Positions 55,487 to 63,731 of a stretch of 64,000 bases of DNA are shown one piece after another; within the stretch, counting starts at the first letter, position 1, and every line of letters begins with the position of its first letter. The position numbers and the translations under genes are program-made. This DNA comes from Pythium myriotylum. Its lineage: Eukaryota > Oomycota > Peronosporomycetes > Pythiales > Pythiaceae. The stretch covers positions 1,706,011-1,770,010 of the forward strand of contig JALJCQ010000016.1 of NCBI GenBank assembly GCA_023091665.1, written 5' to 3'. Below the pieces are notes generated by a model that did not search any database, was not told the DNA's origin, and saw only the letters and a program-made list of their open reading frames with translations.

Positions 55487-56135
55487 TGGCCTCGAGGAGG
55501 TCGGCAGGGATCCGACCTCTCCACCCTTCGCTGAGGTATTCCTCGCGAGTGACGCGATCAGCGTCAGGTGGACAGTGTGGGCAGGCTCCTCCCCACACGA
55601 AACAAGGCAAGCCATTACGGCGCGAGCGCCGGTGGACGCGCATTCGTCCACCAGTTTCGGAGAACCCTTCGAACTTCTCTCGTTGCGACTTGAGCGCAAC
55701 GAGCCAGGTCTTCATGCCACCCTTGACTTTGACGTTGTCAAGGAACTGATTCCATCCCTGGATCAACGCAGGGAGGTCGCGATCAGTTGGTCTATCGTTG
55801 TGACGATAGAAACGCCGTTCGAAAAAGCATTCGATTAAAAATCGACGGCGCATCTCGCGGTCGCGATAGTGGCGCGCGACGTACGGATCGTCTTCGAGCC
55901 AACCGCAGTCGAAGAGATCGTACGTCCGCAAGGGATCGTGCGCACCACTCCATCGGCTGATGTCGTAAGCCGATGGAAGCCAGGGTGTGACTTCTGGCGC
56001 CGAGGATCTCAAGGCTCGATCCTCGAACTCTTGGGTCGCGTTGGTGATGACCACCTCACGATCATGTCGATCGTGAGGGCTGGGATCTTCCGCGACCTCC
56101 CCATCCTCCTTCAAACCCGCACGATCGCTCGGCAC
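54849..56135 (-). CDS. Antisense ORF of the Gypsy element
   Basis: A 428-codon minus-strand frame overlaps the linker and chromodomain part of pol for 638 bp and continues 650 bp beyond. It encodes an N-terminal conserved-looking region (DLFDCGWLEDDPYVARHYR, LIECFFERRFYRHNDR, a Cys/His cluster PCFVWGGACPHCPP), a Ser/Arg-rich middle with DDSYSARR repeats, and a C-terminal coiled coil (LRADLAEERSQRVRLEAQL). Composition and the heptad register look like selected protein. No ATG is at the 5' end; the frame is probably cut at about 56140 by the mariner junction. Its function is unknown. It could be an additional ORF of this family or a captured host gene. Confidence 0.5.
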   Translation of the reverse strand: MPSDRAGLKEDGEVAEDPSPHDRHDREVVITNATQEFEDRALRSSAPEVTPWLPSAYDISRWSGAHDPLRTYDLFDCGWLEDDPYVARHYRDREMRRRFLIECFFERRFYRHNDRPTDRDLPALIQGWNQFLDNVKVKGGMKTWLVALKSQREKFEGFSETGGRMRVHRRSRRNGLPCFVWGGACPHCPPDADRVTREEYLSEGWRGRIPADLLEAITGLEQIYGRRRASEERAASSLPYAAGGSRRTERRDPEHLRGEPRAAPSYPQMADSRAIERDTSFDYRPADPYDSAGAQRSSAQHHWRQPVGAAAVGRHYPPAAPTYPQRDESYSARRDDSYSARRDDSDDLRLQLAQERLRADLAEERSQRVRLEAQLATLRGSHDRVQAELNTLVREYKLLLGTLERSGIPIAWKRRRTDGTDEGDQRRT

Positions 56136-56145
56136 GTGGGTCCCT

Positions 56146-57060
56146 GTGCTTTTTGATCGCGGTGGGGATCGTCGCCGGAAGATCCAGCCCCACCATGTTG
56201 ACTACTTTGTGTCTGTATTGGAGAATAGTTGCCTACTAACGCTCGCCGATATGATGGATATACTCGAGACAAAATTTGGCGTTCGTGTCTGCCAACAAAC
56301 GGTTCGAAATGCGCTTGAGGCAGCCGCGTTTACATACAAGAAAACTCACGCCAAACCAAGCAAAATGAATACCGATCGGGTCAAAGAGCTTCGCCGCAAG
56401 TACGTTCTCAGGATCATGGAGCTACAGGCTCAGCGCAAGCGCATCTTATACTTTGATGAGACGAATTTCAACCTTTCCTGCCACTGCAATTTCGGCTGGA
56501 GCCGCAAGGGAGAGCGCGCCGTGGTGATTCGGCCGGAGGCTCGAGGCCAAAGCCTCCAAGTCATCGCGTGTATTTCTGCGTTTGGTTCTCGAACACTACG
56601 AGCTACGTTGGGGGACTAACGACGCACCTGTGATCGATGCGTTCGTCAGGGACCTGCTTATGAAACTACTCTACGGTGGTGCATCCCTTTTCGACATTGT
56701 CATCGTGTGCGACAACGCCTCTATCCACAATGGCGTCCGCGAAGTCTTGAGAGCTCCAGACTTCATGGAGGTGGAGCTTCTACCTTTGTCGCCGTATTCA
56801 CCGATGCTAAACCCTACCAAGACCGTCTTTTCGGTTTCAAGTCGGAGGTGAAAGCGTTCTTGGGAGCCCATCGCCGCGATATTATTCGCGTTCCAGCCGT
56901 TACCTACAAGGAAACTCATCGATAGCGTTGGCTCCACCAAGCCGTGACTCACAGCTTGTCGACAAAGATCAGCCGCGACCTCTGTGAGCGTGAGGTAGCG
57001 CATACACTCCGCTTCCACGCACCAGCACTCGACCTCCAGGATATTCAGGTTGGCGCATAA
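56146..57060 (+). pseudogene. Tc1/mariner-type (IS630 superfamily) transposase relic
   Basis: Three overlapping frames joined by frameshifts near 56600 and 56790. They show a helix-turn-helix part (LADMMDILETKFGVRVCQQT), the first catalytic Asp in RILYFDETNFNL, GWSRKGERA, the second Asp in IVIVCDNASIHNG, and LPLSPYSPMLNPTKTVFS. The last motif is normally NPIE, so the third catalytic acid is Lys here. The N terminus starts abruptly at the Gypsy junction (RGGDRRRKIQPHHVD). It ends with a stop at 57060, 45 bp before the right inverted repeat. It is non-functional. Confidence 0.75.
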
Positions 57061-57104
57061 TTTATCGCAGAGATATCAATACATGTGATATTCAAATAAT
57101 ACAG

Positions 57105-57180
57105 GTTCTCTTGTTTTGGTTTTGGCTGTTCTTGTTTTGATGTTGAGAAATCCGAAATTGGTTTGGAAATGGTGTACAGA
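57105..57180. repeat. Right inverted repeat (probable mariner TIR)
   Basis: Reverse complement of 49010-49080 with few differences, ending GGAAATGGTG followed by TA. Confidence 0.75.
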
Positions 57181-57676
57181 GCTCGTCCAGCTCGACGTGA
57201 ACATACGCATTTCAGGGAACGAACATATCACACGAGGACTTCACCAAACTCAGTGAGGTCGTACCATACGATCATGACTAAAACCGGTAAAGAGCATACC
57301 AAAAAAGGGTGATATCCACTCTAGGCAACACTTTAGGTGTACCACATTATGCAGATATAATGTGCGCCGCATTGGATGGTGTGATTGGTGGTTCCTGTCA
57401 ACTGCTTTGCCAATGCCTTGTCATCTGAAGAGGCTGGGAGTGGGAGAGACCTTTGGAAATTTAGCCCGATGAGTTCGTGGATCAAGCCTACCCGTCGTAC
57501 ACGGCGAAGATGCTTTCGGTGACTTCCAAGATGGTCCCATGTGCTGCACTGTCGCCTACGCAACAAAGCGGTTCAAAGAGATGTGCCGAATGTGCCTACA
57601 GACGGGGCAAGCCAGCCAGCACGAGATGGTAGAGCGCCGTTACCGATGCCGTAGCCCCGTTTGCATCAGATAGGGC
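57181..57676. other. Non-coding, no recognised feature
   Basis: Short ORFs only. It separates the Tc1/mariner remnant from the MULE relic. Confidence 0.4.
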
Positions 57677-59772
57677 ATGGTTGACACTGCTCATGTCGGG
57701 GGAAGTTCGACTGGCGAAGAGTGTGATCAACACACGGAACGCGAAGAAAGGGTCGAGGAAGAAGAAAAAGACAAGGACGCCAAGAGCGATGATGAAGAGA
57801 GCGACGACGAAGCCGAGGATGGCCTTGAGGAGGGCCTCGAGCGCCCCGTCGTATGAAAGTGTGGTCTTGTGCCACTAATGGAGAATGACAACCGTTTGTG
57901 AAGCCAGTGGCGCATTTGCGGGGTTCCCCTCCCTTGTGTCATCGGGAAACCAAAGCTCAGCGAGGCAATGAAGCGGTTTATTGCGGGCGAAGACGATCGT
58001 GGACAAGAGCCCCGCATCATTCTTGCGAATATGAAGTGCAGCAACGACTTCACAGAGCCGGCTAGAGGGTGGCCTACTCCCCAACAAGTCACGCACGCGC
58101 TGAAGACAATTCGTCGAAAAGCAGGAACCAAGAACTCAAAAAGGCCGTGCAGCGATACGTTCGCGATCACACCTACTACCTGGGAATCCCTCAAGACAAA
58201 CAGTTCGTGTTTGGTACAAGTCAAGACGACGAAGGATATCCTTTTGTCGGGTCTGGTGAGGCAGACGACCCGTTCTTGTTGGGCATCACGTCCGTCGCAC
58301 TATCGACAGGTGCCTTGAGTTCATGAAAGCGTGATGTTCCACGCGGATGCCACGTTCAAGCTAAGCGACATTGGTTATCCGGTCATATCGTGTGGATTCA
58401 TCGACGAGAAGCGAGCTTATCAAGTTGCTGCTCTGTTTGTTGTGAGTCGCCGTCAAGCTTGTGATTACGCGCAATGCTTCAGCGCACTTGCTCGCGTTTT
58501 CAAAGAGGTTTGAGGACGAGCCATGCGGGTCGATTACATCATGGGCGACGCAGAAGCGGCGCAGGCGAATGCGTATCTCAGCATTCCTGAGTTTTCGCGA
58601 GCAACGATCTTGATGTGCTTTTTTGCATGTGCTCTACAACGTGCGAAAAAGGACTCTCCATCTGGAAAAAGGACAACGCAAGCTCATCTATTGGTCAATA
58701 CAAGACATGCACTAGACAGCAAGCTTCAGTGAGTTTCAAGAAGTGCGTGACAGACGATTGAGGCAGTGGTGCACGAAGGCGGCGTAGACAGGGTTCGCGG
58801 ATTACTTCCAGGAGCAGTGGCTTGACAGTCGGTTTTGGCGTTGACAAGCGTATCACACACCGACAGGGTCTGCATCAACCAATAACCCGTGTGAGGTGTA
58901 CAACAGTTCATTGAAACGCTTCTTTCAGCGCCGTCGCTGGTACATGGTGAAAATGTTCGACAAGCTTACCAAGCATCTTGGCGTGCAGACCCCAGTCGTT
59001 CCCGCGGAAGCTGGTTTCATCCCAATTCCTTCCACGAAGATTCTGGACGCCGGAAGTCTATTAATCAAGTCTGGTCGTGTAGCCGTTGCGGCAACGATGG
59101 CACCTTCATGTATTCGCGTCCGACATGTTGAGAGTCAACATATTCAAGATGCAGATGATTGTGCTGACCACGACACAGACAAGTATCAGTCAAGCGATGG
59201 CGAGAGCACACCAGGCAACATATCTTTCTCAGAAGCGTTTGGAGTGCATACTACAGAGAACAACGGTGAAGATGCCGAAGACCCCACTTCACTTGCTACT
59301 GATCACGTTGTCGCCGAGCCCGTGCTCTCCCCAGACCATGAGTGGAAGGTGCATGTATCGGAAGCGAAAGAACGTGAAAAGGCCTCGAAACTTTATGACA
59401 ATGCCGTTGCGTGGGCCCTTCAGCGAAGTCACGAATGTGGGATGCCAGTGGATGGGTGGCTGGTCGATCTTCAGCGATGTCTGTGTGGCTGGAAGTTTTT
59501 CCACAAGTTTGCGCCGAATGCCCATATCGCAATTGGGCGGTCTGCTAGAAACATGCCAAAGCCTGGTGTTGTTGTTGACAAGAAGTTAGTGAGCAAGATC
59601 GTCCGAAAGAAATCGAGTTCAGGCAACTCAAAGAAATCGACCAAGAAAAGGCGTGGTTCGAGGAAGGCAACCGGTTCAAGTCAGCTCAAGAGCGGTGCCA
59701 AGAGGCAAACCAGTCAGAGAAAGTCGAAGCATGCGCCGACAGATCAGGTAAGTGGACTCAATCTCGATATGC
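57677..59772 (+). pseudogene. MULE transposase-like gene, decayed and cut by telomeric repeats
   Basis: An acidic N-terminal peptide (57677-57856, EEERVEEEEK-like) is followed by frames broken at about 57860, 58110, 58325, 58513 and 58730. The MULE core is visible: FVFGTSQDDEGYPFVG, then FHADATFKLSDIGYPV (catalytic Asp), VVSRRQACDYAQCF, VDYIMGDAEAAQANA, and CEVYNSSLKRFFQRRRW. A long C-terminal frame (58896 onward) is Lys/Ser-rich. That frame enters TTTAGGG repeats at 59773, where the gene is severed. It is not functional. Confidence 0.7.
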
Positions 59773-59802
59773 AGGGTTTAGGGTTTAGGGTTTAGGGTTT
59801 AG
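59773..59802 (+). repeat. Internal telomeric repeats (healing seed)
   Basis: About four TTTAGGG units between the MULE relic and the 3' end of the first PLE copy; same orientation as the terminal array. Confidence 0.95.
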
Positions 59803-60082
59803 AGAGGCTTGAAGTGACTTGCAAAGACTTGGTCAGGGAAACTACGACCCAAAGAGTTGCTCTATTACAGATGCAGGGGCTCTTTCGACTTGATGTCTTC
59901 GTCGGTGGGCGTCTTCGTGCTGAGTGGAAAATTGAAAACTGAGGAAGACCGCCGACCTCGCCCCCGGGTGCCTACGCTAAAGTCCTACGCTAGAGTCCTA
60001 CGCTTCTGGGTTCTAGGGCTGGACAGGAACTTGAGTGTTCTGGGTCTGCGTGTCTGTGCTGCTGGGGTCTTGAGACACGTGA

Positions 60083-60165
60083 GAATATTCGACGTCCTGG
60101 GTTGAACATTCTCGAACATTCTCGGGAATATTCTCGAATGTTCGGTCGAACGTTCTCGAACCTTC
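60083..60165. promoter_or_regulatory. Array of heat-shock elements
   Basis: Alternating GAA and TTC triplets with 2-bp gaps: GAA starts at 60083, 60104, 60114, 60126, 60136, 60148, 60158, and TTC starts at 60088, 60109, 60119, 60131, 60141, 60153, 60163. That is three four-unit HSF sites spaced by two extra bases plus one two-unit site. It lies in the 3' region of the PLE. Confidence 0.7.
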
Positions 60166-60203
60166 GACAAACTTTTCGACTGGGTTGGCCGAAATTTTCG
60201 TCT

Positions 60204-60230
60204 GGGTTAGGGTTTAGGGTAGGGTTTGGG
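60204..60230 (+). repeat. Degenerate telomere-like repeats inside PLE
   Basis: GGTTAGGGTTTAGGGTAGGG followed by TTTGGGG; imperfect telomeric units inside the 3' region of copy 1. Confidence 0.6.
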
Positions 60231-60483
60231 GTTGAGGGTCGGGGCTGGGTTGTAGACAGATAGTGCACGATCCGGGCGGCCATTCTTGAATTTGCTCGCA
60301 ACATGCCAAGCGTTCGCTGTTACCCTTTCGAGGGGGATCATCCCAAGCCAGCCGCTCCGTGAGCCTTCACTGCACGACCCCATACTCTGTGGCATGGTTC
60401 CAAATGAGTGGGTAGCAGCAAGGCTAAACACGTTCTCGCGCGCTGGAAGGGCACGGTCATCCGTGTCCGGGGTGGTCCAGGCT

Positions 60484-62598
60484 TTAATGCATGGCATCTT
60501 CCGAGCTGTTCTTGAAGTGGTCGTCGTAGATGTTGGCCCTGAACTCTGATGGACAGAGTATGTCTCGGAGGTTCCGTGGACGGCGGTAGCACACAGTGAT
60601 CTTGATGTTGTGGGCTGCGAACTCGTCTTCAATACGGTGGGCTTGATAGATAGCTCGTAGTTGTTTCCGAGTTGGGCCGTTCGGGTCATAAGGCACAGAC
60701 AAGAAGACTTGCTTGGGCTTGCCGAGTTCCGTGGTTGGCCGCGTCGTCTGTTGTGCTTCTTCTTGTAGCTTGGCGATTCTTTCGATGGCGTCGCGGAAAT
60801 GGTCTCTAAGCTGGTTAGAGTTGTATCCGCGAGCTGCCAGGCGCTGGAAGAAGGCTCTGACTTGAGACAGGAAATCTTCCTTCCTGGTGTTCTGGCGGTA
60901 ATACTTCTGGACAATGCCGATGATGAGGCCTTTCAGAACGCCTGGAGGGTGTGCGCTTTGAGCCGCGATGTAGAGATAGAGATTGAGCTCTTTCTCATGA
61001 GTTCGAGTCTCGTATCTCGTGTCGGATCGGCGGATTTTGAGGTCAAGAAACGGTGCTTCACGACCGCGTTCCATGTATGTCCAGCGGAGTCCTGGAATCG
61101 TGTTGAGGCGGATCTTGAAGAGTTCGAAAGCACGGGGATCTTTTCCGTCTTGCCAAATCAAAAACACGTCGTCGATGTAGCGCTTGTAGAGCACGATGTA
61201 GTTGCTGAACTCTCGAAGGATGCTTCGCTCGTGATACGCTACGTAGAGTGATGCGTACGTGGGGGCACATGGTGTTCCCATGGCGGTGCCCTTGATTTGC
61301 TTCCACACGCAGTCTCCGAACATGAACAAGTTCTCGTTCATGATGTAGTCGAGACCTTGGACGATCACATTCTCGAAGCGATGCTTCTCTTCTTGGAGCA
61401 TGGCTTTGATTGTTGCGATGCCGATGTTGGTGGGGATGTTGGTGTAGAGCGAGACGGCGTCAAATGTGAACAAACGATGCTTGGGGCTGGGCTGAATCTG
61501 TCGAAGTTCAGTCAGCAGCGTGTCGGAGTCTCGAAGGTACGATGGCTGTCGCTGGAGCATGTCTTGCAACTGGAAATCGATCCACTTCGAGAGACCGGCT
61601 GTCGGTGTTCCGCAGCTGGCAATGATAGGGCGAATGGCGAGATCCTCCTTGTGGAGTTTTATCAGGCCATAGAAGCGCCCTAACTTGCACGAACTTGGAT
61701 TACACTTGATGACAGCAACTTGTCGTTGGATGACTGGATCTTCACGGTACTGGTAGTTGAGTAGCATGTAGATCAGGTTCACTTTGGCTGCGATCCGTTG
61801 GATCTGGGCCTCTGGTCCGTTGGGAAGACGATACAATGGCGTGTATGTCTCCTCGTCACTCAGGTGATCAAGACACATGGAAGTGTATTGTGATCGAAGC
61901 ATGAGCGTCGGGCCGAGGTTCTTGTCTGCCTGCACGACCATCAAGTTCGGATCATTTCGTAGCAATCGTAGCAAGTTGCGTTGGTTGCTGTCGAGGTTGA
62001 ACTTGTGTCGGAAGGGATACTGTGCAATGAGTTCGGTCGCGTGTGACTTGATCGACTCCAGTAAATCTTCTTGATGGCGTGGCAGGTGGTTTGGCTGGAA
62101 AGCAAGGTTTGGAACGTAGATCTTCGAGTTGTAGCCGCGGTCGCTGGAGTCAGCAAACTGGACTGCAATTCGAAGAGACCGGACGAGTTTGGGGAAGATG
62201 GTAACTGGCGAGAGGGAAGAGCGTTGCGGCGGAGGTGTCGGGCAGAACTTGAGGTTCAGACCCAGGAGTCTCTTCAGACCTGGTGGAATCTTGGTGCCAC
62301 GTGGTGTGAGATTGTGGAACGCGAGATTGCGAGGCAATGCGTCCACATCACAAGCCCTGCGACAGCCGAAGATCAAACTGGCGTTGAAGAGATCCGAGCG
62401 GTCGCGTCTTATGATCGCGCGGTTTTGGCGCCGCGCGGCGGTTTGTCGGCGGCGTTGCTCCTTTTCCTTTTGCTTGCGCTTCGCGTGTTGCCGTTTCTTC
62501 CGCTGTTTGAGGCGGAAGTTCCCTTTGCGGCGTCGGCCTTTGGTGCAGGGCGCTTCTTGTTCTTGCTGACGGTCGCACCCTTCGCGCCAGCTCTGGCG
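60484..62598 (-). CDS. Penelope-like reverse transcriptase (frameshift product)
   Basis: The frame is open for 704 codons from 62598 to a stop at 60484, with no ATG before the RT core, so it is probably translated by -1 frameshift from ORF1. Counting from 62376: conserved VVQADKNLG (148-155), YGLIKLHK (236-243), RT motif A FDAVSLYTNIP (Asp306), motif B GTAMGTPCAP (363-372), motif C YIDD (400-403), thumb with LNLYLYIAAQSAHPPGV, and a C-terminal RNLRDILCPSEF typical of Penelope RTs. No GIY-YIG endonuclease follows. RTs of this class are close to telomerase and can extend chromosome ends by priming on the exposed 3' strand. The N-terminal 70 codons are Lys/Arg/Gln-rich. The RT frame is intact. 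Confidence 0.88.
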   Translation of the reverse strand, partial: RQSWREGCDRQQEQEAPCTKGRRRKGNFRLKQRKKRQHAKRKQKEKEQRRRQTAARRQNRAIIRRDRSDLFNASLIFGCRRACDVDALPRNLAFHNLTPRGTKIPPGLKRLLGLNLKFCPTPPPQRSSLSPVTIFPKLVRSLRIAVQFADSSDRGYNSKIYVPNLAFQPNHLPRHQEDLLESIKSHATELIAQYPFRHKFNLDSNQRNLLRLLRNDPNLMVVQADKNLGPTLMLRSQYTSMCLDHLSDEETYTPLYRLPNGPEAQIQRIAAKVNLIYMLLNYQYREDPVIQRQVAVIKCNPSSCKLGRFYGLIKLHKEDLAIRPIIASCGTPTAGLSKWIDFQLQDMLQRQPSYLRDSDTLLTELRQIQPSPKHRLFTFDAVSLYTNIPTNIGIATIKAMLQEEKHRFENVIVQGLDYIMNENLFMFGDCVWKQIKGTAMGTPCAPTYASLYVAYHERSILREFSNYIVLYKRYIDDVFLIWQDGKDPRAFELFKIRLNTIPGLRWTYMERGREAPFLDLKIRRSDTRYETRTHEKELNLYLYIAAQSAHPPGVLKGLIIGIVQKYYRQNTRKEDFLSQVRAFFQRLAARGYNSNQLRDHFRDAIERIAKLQEEAQQTTRPTTELGKPKQVFLSVPYDPNGPTRKQLRAIYQAHRIEDEFAAHNIKITVCYRRPRNLRDILCPSEFRANIYDDHFKNSSEDAMH

Positions 62599-62829
62599 TT
62601 TTTTCGTTCCTGTTGCTTTGGAACCTTCCGGTCGATACGGAGCTGTCGTAGTTCGTTCTTGATCGATTGTAGCTTGCGATCAATCAACACGTTCACGAGA
62701 TCCTGGTTTGGAGTTTCCACCTCCATGTCGGCAGCCGCGGCTTGCTTGGCTTGCTTGTCGACGAGTCGGATGCTCGCATCAGCTTGGCTGTATCGTTCCG
62801 CAAGCTCAAACTGGGTCAGGCGAGCTTCG
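62409..62829 (-). CDS. PLE ORF1, basic C-terminal part
   Basis: Follows ORF0 in the same frame after a TAG; an ATG is available at 62726. It encodes a short coiled coil (LVNVLIDRKLQSIKNELRQL) and a Lys/Arg/Ala-rich tail likely to bind nucleic acid. It contains A_AAA_AAC at 62604-62598 in frame, from which a -1 slip enters the RT frame. The stop is at 62409-62411. Confidence 0.65.
62598..62604 (-). promoter_or_regulatory. -1 slippery heptamer ORF1 to RT
   Basis: On the minus strand the ORF1 codons are CGA AAA AAC, giving the canonical X XXY YYZ site A_AAA_AAC. The -1 frame continues open into the RT without a stop. A clear downstream hairpin at the usual spacing is not evident. Confidence 0.65.
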
Positions 62830-62831
62830 AA

Positions 62832-63317
62832 CTAGTCCTTGGCATGGTGGTAGATGTCGACATATGCGTTCTCGTCTCGATCTTCTTCTTCCATGGCATC
62901 CCAGTTGATAGTGTCATACTTGCCGTTCGGGTCGGCTTTGCATGCGAGCTTGCAGTACTCGAGTGCTCGATCTTGGAAATCGTCTCGGAGCTTCTGAACT
63001 TGGAGCTCAAGTTGTTCGAGTTCGGCTTTCTGTACGCTGAGGATGAGATCGAAGGCTTGGTGTTGAAACTGTAGCTTCAGAGCATCGAATTGATTCATCA
63101 GCGTGAGCACTCGAGTTGGAAGGGCCGTCTGGAGTTCGTTGGAGACAACAAGCTTGGCCTGTACTCGCAGGGATCTGGGTACTTCTTGGCGTTCGCGTTG
63201 TTGTTGCATCTTGCGGAGGCTCTCTTGCTTCGCGCTGAGCTTCCGGTGCAGCTTCTTATAGCGCTCCAGATACTCCAGGGTGGTCTTCATCAGTGGGCGC
63301 GGCAGACTACGATCCAT
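62832..63317 (-). CDS. PLE ORF0, coiled-coil protein
   Basis: The 161-aa frame begins at ATG 63317 (MDRSLPRPLMKTTLEYLERY) and is almost entirely helical with heptads (KLHRKLSAKQESLRKMQQQ, QKAELEQLELQVQKL), ending at TAG 62832-62834. The same frame reopens right after the stop into ORF1, so the stop is either a mutation splitting one ORF or a true boundary. It probably works as an RNA-binding or multimerising partner of the RT. Confidence 0.6.
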   Translation of the reverse strand: MDRSLPRPLMKTTLEYLERYKKLHRKLSAKQESLRKMQQQRERQEVPRSLRVQAKLVVSNELQTALPTRVLTLMNQFDALKLQFQHQAFDLILSVQKAELEQLELQVQKLRDDFQDRALEYCKLACKADPNGKYDTINWDAMEEEDRDENAYVDIYHHAKD

Positions 63318-63378
63318 GGCGATGATGGAGAGTCTTTCCTTAATTGCATCGTCACGCGGGGCTTGGTCTAGGGTTTAG

Positions 63379-63576
63379 AGAGGCTTGAAGTGACTTGCAA
63401 AGACTTGGTCAGGGAAACTACGACCCAAAGAGTTGCTCTATTACAGATGCAGGGGCTCTTTCGACTTGATGTCTTCGTCGGTGGGCGTCTTCGTGCTGAG
63501 TGGAAAATTGAAAACTGAGGAAGACCGCCGACCTCGCCCCCGGGTGCCTACGCTAAAGTCCTACGCTAGAGTCCTA
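63379..63576 (-). mobile_element. PLE copy 2, 5'-truncated (198 bp)
   Basis: Identical to 59803-60000 (the 3' end of copy 1), preceded by TAGGGTTTAG and ending abruptly in telomeric repeats. Confidence 0.92.
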
Positions 63577-63682
63577 GGGTTTAGGGTTTAGGGTTTAGGG
63601 TTTAGGGTTTAGGGTTTAGGGTTTAGGGTTTAGGGTTTAGGGTTTAGGGTTTAGGGTTTAGGGTTTAGGGTTTAGGGTTTAG
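63574..63682 (+). repeat. Telomeric repeats between PLE copies 2 and 3
   Basis: About 15 uninterrupted TTTAGGG units. Confidence 0.97.
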
Positions 63683-63731
63683 AGAGGCTTGAAGTGACTT
63701 GCAAAGACTTGGTCAGGGAAACTACGACCCA
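63683..63731 (-). mobile_element. PLE copy 3, 5'-truncated (49 bp)
   Basis: The last 49 bp of the element, same 3' junction with TTTAG, truncated at CGACCCA. Confidence 0.92.

Larger units (their letters stand above)
59803..63368 (-). mobile_element. Telomeric endonuclease-less Penelope-like element, copy 1
   Basis: The element lies in minus orientation with its 3' end at 59803 joined to TTTAGGG repeats and its 5' end at about 63368 followed by a short TAGGGTTTAG. It carries ORF0/ORF1 (coiled coil, basic) and an RT of Penelope type without a GIY-YIG endonuclease. The 3' 198 bp recur at 63379 and the 3' 49 bp at 63683, each after telomeric repeats. A short telomere-like stretch at 60204-60230 leaves open that 59803-60203 is a separate 5'-truncated fragment. 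Confidence 0.85.

Noticed and set aside
59803..63577. Direct repeats around the PLE read as LTRs of an LTR retrotransposon
   Set aside because: There is no integrase, TG..CA ends or target duplication; the RT is of Penelope type and the second repeat is a separate 5'-truncated copy ending in telomeric repeats.
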